The notes beneath the pieces were generated by a model. That model made no database searches and had not been told where the DNA came from. It worked only from the letters and a program-made list of their open reading frames with translations. The translations under genes and the position numbers were made by a program. A DNA stretch of 52,200 nt from Nocardia asiatica NBRC 100129 (GTDB lineage Bacteria > Actinomycetota > Actinomycetes > Mycobacteriales > Mycobacteriaceae): NCBI RefSeq assembly GCF_000308415.1, contig NZ_BAFS01000294.1:1-52200 (forward strand). The letters are read 5' to 3'. Position 1 is the first letter of the stretch; each line of letters begins with the position of its first letter. Below, in pieces: positions 46,190 to 52,200 of this stretch.

Positions 46190-47374
46190 ATGAGCGCCTA
46201 CGACTTCTGCGTCATCGGCGGCGGGATCGTCGGCGTCGCGACCGCGCACCGGATCCTGGCGCGCTACCCCGGCGCCGAGCTGGTACTGCTGGAGAAGGCG
46301 CAGCACCTCGGCGCACATCAAACCGGGCACAACAGCGGCGTCATCCACTCCGGGATCTACTATCCGCCGAACAGCCTCAAGGCCACGCTGTGCCGCCGTG
46401 GCGCGCGCTGGACCGAGGAATTCGCGGCGGCGCACGACATCCCGCACCGGATCTGCGGCAAATTGCTGGTCGCCACGGACGACGCCGAATACGGACGCAT
46501 GCTCGCGCTGCACGAACGCTCGATCACCAACGGGGTGGCCGTCGAGCTGATCGATGCCGCCGAACTGGTGCGACGCGAACCGCGCGTCACCGGTGTCGGC
46601 GCACTGTTCGTCCCGGGCACCGGGATCATCGACTACACCCGGGTCACCGAAGCGCTCGCCACGGAAGTTCGCGGCGCCGGTGGCGAGTTCGTGTTCGGCG
46701 CCGAGGTCACCACGCTCACCGAGACCACGGGCGCGGTGACCGCGGCCGGGCCGACCGGTTCGTGGACGGCGCGCAGGCTCGTGGTCTGCGCCGGCCTGCA
46801 GGCCGATCGGATGGCACGGGCAGCCGGGCTGAGCAGCGACTTTCGCATCGTGCCGTTCCGCGGTGAGTACTACCAGTTGCCGCGCGAACGCAGCGGCTTG
46901 GTCAGCACCTTGATCTATCCGATTCCCGATCCCGAATTGCCCTTCCTCGGAGTGCATTTGAGTCCGGCGATCGACGGGACGCTCACCGTGGGACCGAACG
47001 CGGTGCTGGGCCTTGCCAGAGAGGGCTATCGCAAAGGCAGCTTCGACGTCAGGGACGCTCGAGAAGTGCTCGGATACCCCGGATTTCACCGGGTGGCCAA
47101 GGCGAACGTGCGCACCGGGCTGCGCGAATTGCGCAACTCGCTGTTCAAGCGCGGGTACCTGGCGCAGTGCCGCCGCTACTGTCCGGAGCTGACGCTCGCC
47201 GATCTGCTCCCGCGCGAGGCGGGTATTCGCGCGCAGGCCGTGCTGCGCGACGGAACCTTGGCGCACGACTTCATGATCGAGCGCACCGAACGCTCGATTC
47301 ACCTGCTCAATGCCCCGTCACCCGCGGCGACCTCGGCCATGCCGATCGCCGAGCACATCGTCGACCAGCTTTGA
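46190..47374 (+). CDS. lhgO: L-2-hydroxyglutarate oxidase (LhgO-type FAD-dependent oxidoreductase)
   Basis: A 394-residue FAD protein from ATG 46190. The dinucleotide-binding motif is FCVIGGGIVGVATAHRILA; the family signature GAHQTGHNSGVIHSGIYYPPNSLKATLC follows, then LFVPGTGIIDYTRVTEALA, VVCAGLQADRMA, and PFRGEYYQL with a C-terminal GIRAQAVLRDGTLAHDFM. These are the marks of the DAO-family L-2-hydroxyglutarate oxidase. It oxidises L-2-hydroxyglutarate to 2-oxoglutarate, passing electrons to oxygen or quinone. The gene is probably co-transcribed with the exported protein gene upstream. Confidence 0.88.
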   Translation: MSAYDFCVIGGGIVGVATAHRILARYPGAELVLLEKAQHLGAHQTGHNSGVIHSGIYYPPNSLKATLCRRGARWTEEFAAAHDIPHRICGKLLVATDDAEYGRMLALHERSITNGVAVELIDAAELVRREPRVTGVGALFVPGTGIIDYTRVTEALATEVRGAGGEFVFGAEVTTLTETTGAVTAAGPTGSWTARRLVVCAGLQADRMARAAGLSSDFRIVPFRGEYYQLPRERSGLVSTLIYPIPDPELPFLGVHLSPAIDGTLTVGPNAVLGLAREGYRKGSFDVRDAREVLGYPGFHRVAKANVRTGLRELRNSLFKRGYLAQCRRYCPELTLADLLPREAGIRAQAVLRDGTLAHDFMIERTERSIHLLNAPSPAATSAMPIAEHIVDQL

Positions 47375-47501
47375 ACGACGCACCGCCGGACCGACCGCCC
47401 GGTCGCTATCTGGCATGACAGCGCACCAAATTCTGCCGAGCCCTCGAATAAAGAGGAGAGCTGTAGTACTTTTGACGCCAGTCGTGGAACAGGGAGGGCC
47501 T

Positions 47502-47972
47502 ATGGGCCACATCAAGTACGCGAGTGACGTCGGAGCGCCGGTCGAGGTCGCTTTCAGCTACACCGACAACCATCTCTTCGTACCGGATTGGATGTTCGGC
47601 ATCGCGGACTTCGTGCCGACCGGCGACCAGGAACGCGGCCTCGGCGCGATCTTCGCCACCACCACCCGTCTCGCACTCCTACAGCCCGCGTCGACCTGCG
47701 AGATCACCGAATACCGCCACAACGCGGTGATCGGGTACACGCTGCGCGGGCGCTTCTCCGGCACTTTGCGGCTGCGCTTCGATCCGCTCGGCTACGGACG
47801 CTCGGTGCTCACCTCCGAGGCGGAGTACAGTTCGCCCCGCGGCGTGATCGGGCGCCTGGGCGCGGGCTTGGTCGACGCCGCGGTCAAATCGGCGCTACGG
47901 CGTACCGAATCCCGGTTACGGAGGGAGATAGAGGAATTCCACGGTACCGATCTTGTCGGTCGGATTGCGTAG
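47502..47972 (+). CDS. SRPBCC (START/polyketide cyclase-like) family protein
   Basis: A 156-residue protein; ATG 47502 follows CAGGGAGGG. It has the polyketide-cyclase/SRPBCC2 pattern: GHIKYASDVGAPVEVAFSYT, then LGAIFATTTRLALLQPAS and TLRLRFDPLGYGRS, then a long C-terminal helix RTESRLRREIEEF. Such proteins fold as a helix-grip with a hydrophobic cavity that binds lipids or polyketides. No ligand can be predicted. The rnhA gene starts 10 bp beyond its stop. Confidence 0.8.
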   Translation: MGHIKYASDVGAPVEVAFSYTDNHLFVPDWMFGIADFVPTGDQERGLGAIFATTTRLALLQPASTCEITEYRHNAVIGYTLRGRFSGTLRLRFDPLGYGRSVLTSEAEYSSPRGVIGRLGAGLVDAAVKSALRRTESRLRREIEEFHGTDLVGRIA

Positions 47973-47982
47973 GGTGCCAGCC

Positions 47983-48555
47983 ATGATCATCGTGAGCACC
48001 GACGGATCCTGCCTCCGCAACCCCGGCGGCGCCATCGGCTGGGCTTGGGTCAATCATCAGGGTTCCTCCGCCAGCGGAGGAGCCGCGTCCGGAACCAACC
48101 AGGTCGCGGAACTGCGCGCGGTGCTGGAAGCGATCGTCGCCCATCCCGGGTCCGAACCTCTGCTCATCGAGAGCGATTCGCTCTACGCGATCAAATGCGC
48201 GTCGGAGTGGGTGTCGGGGTGGCGGCTCAACGGCTGGCGCACGTCCACCGGCGGCGCGGTGAAGAATGTCGAACTCGTCCGGCAGATCGATCGAGCCATC
48301 GCGAGCAGGCCGGGGCCGGTCCGCTTCCGCTGGGTCCGTGGCCATGTCGGCAACTACTTCAACGAGCAAGCCGATGCGCTGGCCGGAGAAGCGGCTCGGC
48401 AGGCCGCGGTCACCGCGGCTGTCGCCGAGGCGAACACCGTGGAAATGCTCGCGGTGACTGTGGAGAAAGCGTCGGCGGCGCCGGAAGCGCCGAAGGACAA
48501 GGCCGCGGGGAAGGCGGCCGCGCCGTCGGCGCCACAGACTTTGACGCTGTTCTGA
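47983..48555 (+). CDS. Ribonuclease H family protein with C-terminal extension
   Basis: A 190-residue protein from ATG 47983. RNase H type I removes the RNA strand of RNA-DNA hybrids. Catalytic residues are visible as Asp7 in VSTDGSC, Glu in QVAELRAVLEA, Asp in LIESDSLYAI and the last Asp in NEQADALAGEAA, with the basic loop region RWVRGHVGNYFNEQ. The core ends near residue 145; the remaining 45 residues are Ala/Lys-rich and finish QTLTLF, which resembles a sliding-clamp-binding tail. Two-domain RNase H with a C-terminal phosphatase is common in mycobacteria; this one lacks that domain. Confidence 0.85.
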   Translation: MIIVSTDGSCLRNPGGAIGWAWVNHQGSSASGGAASGTNQVAELRAVLEAIVAHPGSEPLLIESDSLYAIKCASEWVSGWRLNGWRTSTGGAVKNVELVRQIDRAIASRPGPVRFRWVRGHVGNYFNEQADALAGEAARQAAVTAAVAEANTVEMLAVTVEKASAAPEAPKDKAAGKAAAPSAPQTLTLF

Positions 48556-48589
48556 TTCGTGCGCGAATCGCCGAAGACCGCCCGAATGA

Positions 48590-48624
48590 CCTCCGGCGGT
48601 GGTGGCTCGGCCCACCGCCGGAGG
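48590..48624. terminator. Strong bidirectional hairpin between the RNase H gene and the mce operon
   Basis: CCTCCGGCGGTGG-N9-CCACCGCCGGAGG, a perfect 13-bp stem, lies between two convergent genes (stops at 48555 and 48632). It should end both transcripts. Confidence 0.85.
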
Positions 48625-48631
48625 CGCTCGG

Positions 48632-49447
48632 CTAGTTGCCCGGCTGCGGTGCGGGCTGACCAGACGGTGCGGGCTGCGGGGCGCCGCCCGGCGCGGGAGC
48701 GCCGGGAAGGCCGGTGCCCGCGCCCTTCAGCATCGGCGAATCGAGCTTCTCGACCAGCCACTTGTCGCCCGACTTCTGCAGCTGGGCGATCACCACGACG
48801 AACTGCCGCTCGGGGTTGGCCTGGGTGAAGTTGGTCCGGTACTGCGTGAGGGTCACCAGCACCTTGGCCGAGGTCTGGTCACCGGACTGGTAACCACACT
48901 GCACGTCGTCGGCCCAGGACTTGACCTGCGCCTGCACCATGGCGTCCTCGAGCGCCTTGGTCGCGTCGTCGAACTCCTTGAGGAACTCGCCGGTCGAACC
49001 GGCCTTCACCGTGGTGAAGTAGTCGTCGAGGTTCTTCGAGTAGTCGTAGACCGAGACGTCCTTGCCGAAGGCGCACGCGGCGCTGGTCGAATCGCGGATC
49101 GCGTCGAGCTTGTCGCCGCGATCCTTGCCCTGCAGGAAGAACACGACCACCGCGGTGATCGCCGCGACCGCGAGCACGCCGGCCGCGAAGGCGGCCACGA
49201 GCGGAAGCGAGGTGGATTTCCCGGACGGCGCCGGCGCGGCCGCCTTGGGAGCGCCACTTTTCGCTGTCGACTTCTTGCCCGCCTCGGTCTTGCTCGCCTC
49301 GGTCTTGTCCGCCTTCTCCGCCTTGGACAGCTCGGGCTTCGCCGCGCCCGCGGCATCCTCCGACTTCGCGGTCACCGCGTCGGTGTCCTGGTCGGCGGCG
49401 GCCTTGGTCCCGGCGTCCTTGTCGTTCTCGGCGTCGTCGGTAGACAT
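48632..49447 (-). CDS. Mce-associated membrane protein
   Basis: A 271-residue protein from ATG 49447. The N-terminal 80 residues are a charged, Ala/Lys/Glu-rich cytoplasmic tail (SKAEKADKTEASKTEAGKK). One membrane helix (LPLVAAFAAGVLAVAAITAVVVFFL) follows, then an extracytoplasmic domain with YDYSKNLDDYFTTVKAGSTGEF and the C-terminal Pro/Ala/Gly-rich tail. Proteins of this shape follow mce operons and are called MAM/Mas proteins; they are thought to stabilise Mce transporters. It sits 131 bp downstream of MceF in the same direction and ends at the hairpin at 48590. Confidence 0.85.
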   Translation of the reverse strand: MSTDDAENDKDAGTKAAADQDTDAVTAKSEDAAGAAKPELSKAEKADKTEASKTEAGKKSTAKSGAPKAAAPAPSGKSTSLPLVAAFAAGVLAVAAITAVVVFFLQGKDRGDKLDAIRDSTSAACAFGKDVSVYDYSKNLDDYFTTVKAGSTGEFLKEFDDATKALEDAMVQAQVKSWADDVQCGYQSGDQTSAKVLVTLTQYRTNFTQANPERQFVVVIAQLQKSGDKWLVEKLDSPMLKGAGTGLPGAPAPGGAPQPAPSGQPAPQPGN

Positions 49448-49578
49448 CGATAAAACCTGCACTTTCCCGGCGCGCGTCGGTGCGCACCGATTGGCTTCAG
49501 CGGCCCGCGGCAGCGAACCTTACGGGTTCACCAGCGAGTATGCCCGGCCGACGGGTGGACCGCCGGGCCGGGTACGAC

Positions 49579-50757
49579 TCACCGCACCGGAGGCAGAGTC
49601 CGCTCGTTCGGATCCACGCCCGGCGGCATGTGCGCGCCGTTGTTCGGCACGTCCGGCCGAGGCGCGTTCGCCGCGCCGCGGATCTGCTGACCCGGCGGCG
49701 GGTTCTCACAGTAGTTCCACTTCGGAATCGTGCCGTCCTGCACGACCTCGTTGCGGATCTTCGGAGTGTTGTAGGTACAGAACGGCCGCGGCCAGATGTC
49801 GATCATGGCGTGGAATTCGTTCCCGTGCGCCGGGACGCCCAGCGCCTCGCCGCCGAGCGCGAGCGAGGGGAACAGCGCACGCAGCGCGGGCAGCCGCAGC
49901 TGCGCCGCCTTGGTGATCGCCTGGAAGTTCGCGGCCAGACCGGTGATCGGGTCGGCCGTCCGGTCCACCACCGCGCCGAGGCTGGTGAGCTGGCCGGGCG
50001 CCTGGTCGAGCACCCGCTGCAGTTCCGCGTTCGCGTTGTTGAACTGCTCGAACAGCACCCCGGAATTGCGGGTCAGCGTCGCCAGATCGGGCTGCGCGTT
50101 GGACGTGGTGCCGGCGATGGTACGCAGATTGGTGATCAGATTCGTGGTCTGCGGCAGCAGCGAGTCCAGGCCGGCCATCGCCAGACTGATCCCGTTCACC
50201 AAGCCGCGCAGCTGGTCCGGACCACCGCTGAGCGCGATGTCCAGCTCGCTCAGGATGACCTGGAAGTGGTCCGGGTTGATCTGCGCGATCAGAGCGCTGG
50301 AGTTGTCCAGGACCGACCACACCGGCGTCGGCGTGTAGATCTTCTCCGGATCGAACTTGATCACCGCGCCGTTGGCCAGGTACGGCCCCTGCTCGATGTT
50401 CGGCCGGAAATCGATGTACTGCTCACCCGCGCCGGACAGCGCCTGCACCGCGATACGGGTGTCCACCGGGATCTTGTACTTCGACTCGATCTGCGCGGTG
50501 GCGGCGATGGCCTGCCCACGATCGGTCAGCTCGATCGAGGTCACCTTGCCGATCCGCCAACCGCGCAGAGTCACGTCGTTGCCCGGCTGCAGACCGCCGG
50601 AGCGGTCCAGGTTCACCGTGACGGTGTAGTCGGACCGCAGCGGGTTCACCCGCATGACGTTCACCATCAGGTACGCGGCGCCGACCAGGAGCACGAGCAC
50701 CAGGCCCAGGTTCGACAGGAAGATCTTGCTTCCGAACAGTTTGCGTACGGAGGTCAT
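49579..50757 (-). CDS. MCE family protein, MceF position
   Basis: A 392-residue protein from ATG 50755-50757. One N-terminal membrane helix (LSNLGLVLVLLVGAAYLMV) precedes an MCE domain with DYTVTVNLDRSGGLQPGNDVTLRG and VGAAYL-type strands, then a long helical region (NPDHFQVILSELDIALSGG; LDSLLPQTTNLI) and a Pro-rich tail (PPPGQQI; ERTLPPVR). It is the last Mce subunit. Mce complexes import lipids across the envelope. Its ATG overlaps the MceE stop by 4 bp. Cysteine pairs (FCTYN, NYCEN) lie in the C-terminal region. Confidence 0.9.
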   Translation of the reverse strand: MTSVRKLFGSKIFLSNLGLVLVLLVGAAYLMVNVMRVNPLRSDYTVTVNLDRSGGLQPGNDVTLRGWRIGKVTSIELTDRGQAIAATAQIESKYKIPVDTRIAVQALSGAGEQYIDFRPNIEQGPYLANGAVIKFDPEKIYTPTPVWSVLDNSSALIAQINPDHFQVILSELDIALSGGPDQLRGLVNGISLAMAGLDSLLPQTTNLITNLRTIAGTTSNAQPDLATLTRNSGVLFEQFNNANAELQRVLDQAPGQLTSLGAVVDRTADPITGLAANFQAITKAAQLRLPALRALFPSLALGGEALGVPAHGNEFHAMIDIWPRPFCTYNTPKIRNEVVQDGTIPKWNYCENPPPGQQIRGAANAPRPDVPNNGAHMPPGVDPNERTLPPVR

Positions 50758-51857
50758 CGGTGTCCTCCCTGCACCCGGCCCTGCACCAGCTGCAACACCT
50801 GGATCAGGCTGCCCGCGAAGTCCTGCAGGTCGTGCAGATCCTGGAGCTTGCCGTGCTCGGGATCGGTGAGCGCGCTGATGTCGAGATTGGTCGCGGTGGC
50901 GTACACCGCGAAGCTGCTGCCGCGGAAGGTCGCGTCCACCTTGGGCCGCAGCACGCGGAGCCGATCGAGCAGTACGCCGAAGTTGTCACCGGTCTTGGCG
51001 ATCGCGTCCATCAGCTGCTGGGTGTTCTCCAGCAGGCCGTTCAGCTGCGCGGTGGAGGTGTCGGCGTAATTGCCCAGCGCGGCGCTGGCGACGGACAACT
51101 TGTCCAGCAGATCGCCGATGGCCCGGTTGTTCTCGGCGATGGCGCCGATCATCTGGGGCAGCGTGTCGGCCACCTCGCCGAGTTCCGAGCGCCGCGCTTC
51201 GATGGTGTTGGCGAGGGTGCTGAATTCACCGAGCACGCTGTCCACCCGGGCCGAGTTGGCGTTCAAACTGCCCACCACGCCGGTCATCTCGGTGATCAGG
51301 TGGGCCAGCTGCTCGCCGCGGCCGCCGACGATGGAATCCAGCTCCGAGCCCAGCTTGGACAGGCTGGCGATACCGCCGCCGTTGAACAGCATGGAGACCG
51401 AGATGAGCAACTGCTCGACGGTCGCGCCCGCGGAAGTGTCGTCGATCGTGAGCGTGTCGCCGTCGTGCAGCATCTCCGCGCCCGGCTCGGTCTTGGGCTT
51501 GGACACCGCGACGAACACGTCACCGAGCGGGGTGGCCTGCCGCAGTTCCGCCGTGCTGCCCTTGGGCAACTCGATGTCCTTGCTGATGGTCAGGTCGACG
51601 ATCGCCTGGAAGTTCTTCGTCTTGATGTCGGTGACCACGCCGACGTCCGAACCGCCGATCTTCACCTTCGCCTGGTCGGGCAGGTTCAGCGCGTTCTCGA
51701 ACACCGCGTGGATGGTGTAGGTCTCCCCGGACATACCCGGTTTCGGCAGCGGCAGCTTCTCCACGGTGAGCCCGCAACCGGAGGTGACCGCGACACCGGC
51801 CACCGCGGCGACGGCGACCAGCGCCCTGCGTGCCTTGATCGTCATTCGGTACGTCAT
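50754..51857 (-). CDS. MCE family lipoprotein, MceE (LprK-like)
   Basis: A 367-residue protein from ATG 51855-51857. Its signal peptide ends in a lipobox, AGVAVTSGC, so it should be anchored by lipid at Cys28. An MCE domain follows (YTIHAVFENALNLPDQAKVKIGG; VGVVTDIKTKNFQAIVDLTI), then a long alpha-helical part rich in Leu and Asn. In mycobacteria MceE is the lipoprotein of each mce operon. It is overlapped by MceD upstream and MceF downstream through ATGA-type junctions. Confidence 0.92.
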   Translation of the reverse strand: MTYRMTIKARRALVAVAAVAGVAVTSGCGLTVEKLPLPKPGMSGETYTIHAVFENALNLPDQAKVKIGGSDVGVVTDIKTKNFQAIVDLTISKDIELPKGSTAELRQATPLGDVFVAVSKPKTEPGAEMLHDGDTLTIDDTSAGATVEQLLISVSMLFNGGGIASLSKLGSELDSIVGGRGEQLAHLITEMTGVVGSLNANSARVDSVLGEFSTLANTIEARRSELGEVADTLPQMIGAIAENNRAIGDLLDKLSVASAALGNYADTSTAQLNGLLENTQQLMDAIAKTGDNFGVLLDRLRVLRPKVDATFRGSSFAVYATATNLDISALTDPEHGKLQDLHDLQDFAGSLIQVLQLVQGRVQGGHR

Positions 51858-52200
51858 TTCGTCAGTCCGAGCAGTGCGGCGGTGAGCCCGTAGTCGGGTC
51901 CGAAGTCCTGCATGTTTCCGGTGCGGCAGCCGTCGGCCTTCATCTGGATGCGTTCGCAGAACAGGCTGACGATCTCGCCCGACAGCGCGGTGCCGATCAC
52001 CGCGTGCAGCCGGACGTACCCGTGCTCGCGGTTGATGATGTTGTCGACGTTCTGCATGACCATCGGCGCCAAGTCGGCGACCTCGGTGAGGCCGTAGGCG
52101 TTGTCGCGCAGTTGCTGGGTCACGTTGGTCAGGCCGGTCACGGAGCCCGACAGCTGATCCTGGTACTGCGTGAGCGTGGTGCTCGTGTTCTGCAGGAACG
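51854..52200 (-). CDS. MCE family protein, MceD position, 5' partial
   Basis: Only the last 115 codons are visible; the frame is open to the window end (FLQNTSTTLTQYQDQLSGS), so the start lies beyond 52200. The segment is the helical C-terminal part of an Mce protein (DNIINREHGYVRLHAVIGT), with cysteines in FCERIQMKADGCRTGN and an end at LLGLTK. Its stop overlaps the MceE start. The order MceD-MceE-MceF and the downstream Mce-associated gene are as in mycobacterial mce operons. Confidence 0.85.
   Translation of the reverse strand, partial: FLQNTSTTLTQYQDQLSGSVTGLTNVTQQLRDNAYGLTEVADLAPMVMQNVDNIINREHGYVRLHAVIGTALSGEIVSLFCERIQMKADGCRTGNMQDFGPDYGLTAALLGLTK

Overview
The window is high-GC, tightly packed DNA from a mycolic-acid actinomycete, most likely Nocardia or a close relative. 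I base this on an mce operon with an Mce-associated membrane protein, a Mycobacterium-type Sdh1 succinate dehydrogenase operon, a FadD5-like acyl-CoA synthetase, a DinB close to the mycobacterial Rv3056 type, a TIGR03084 protein, a DUF397 protein, a fatty-acyl-AMP ligase paired with a type I PKS, and many GTG starts with 4-bp ATGA/GTGA overlaps. I see no rRNA, tRNA, CRISPR array, insertion sequence or phage gene. Family names come from motif recognition by eye, not from a database search.

Layout: 1-2.2 kb, 3' part of a large membrane protein with a degenerate kinase-like domain and a flippase-like (UPF0104) domain. 2.2-4.5 kb, methyltransferase/TetR divergent pair around a perfect palindrome, then an isochorismatase-fold gene lacking canonical catalytic residues, with a decayed duplicate of its own 3' end beside it. 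4.5-8.4 kb, FadD5-like ligase, nitronate monooxygenase-family protein and MBL-fold hydrolase. 8.5-15.8 kb, a translationally coupled ACP - PKS (KS-AT-DH-KR-ACP) - FAAL cassette with no release domain. 15.9-17.6 kb, an NlpC/P60 wall hydrolase behind a c-di-AMP (ydaO-type) riboswitch, followed by an S4-domain RNA-binding protein. 17.8-22.8 kb, an ATPase, an acyl-CoA dehydrogenase with a CRP-like site at its ribosome binding site, an alpha/beta hydrolase, and a small protein behind two tandem CRP-like sites. 22.8-23.8 kb is a stretch of about 950 bp with no supported gene.

23.8-27.4 kb is the sdh operon, opened by a 13-codon leader ORF that overlaps the GTG of the membrane anchor, and closed by a 12-bp perfect hairpin. 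27.4-30.0 kb holds small accessory genes (two-TM protein, DUF397, an actinobacterial protein), an AlkA-like glycosylase and a 34-codon small ORF. 30.1-40.0 kb: FAD/Fe-S dehydrogenase, ABC exporter, secreted TAP-like hydrolase, YhdH-type reductase, DinB polymerase, and a TetR/thioesterase operon with an operator abutting the start codon. 40.2-44.3 kb: Lon protease with a HAIR-like (HspR) operator and a divergent DUF445 membrane protein. 44.3-48.6 kb: TIGR03084 protein, exported protein, L-2-hydroxyglutarate oxidase-like protein, SRPBCC protein, RNase H. 48.6-52.2 kb is the distal end of an mce operon (MceD partial, MceE lipoprotein, MceF, Mce-associated protein).

The recurring theme is lipid and cell-envelope metabolism: fatty-acid activation (FadD5-like, FAAL), chain building (PKS), oxidation (acyl-CoA dehydrogenase, Sdh), lipid import (Mce) and wall remodelling (NlpC/P60). 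Several loci carry recognisable cis-regulatory elements (c-di-AMP riboswitch, CRP-like and HAIR-like sites, TetR-type palindromes). The most promising items for follow-up are the ACP-PKS-FAAL cassette, the sdh leader ORF, the small ORF at 29.9 kb and the tandem CRP-like sites.
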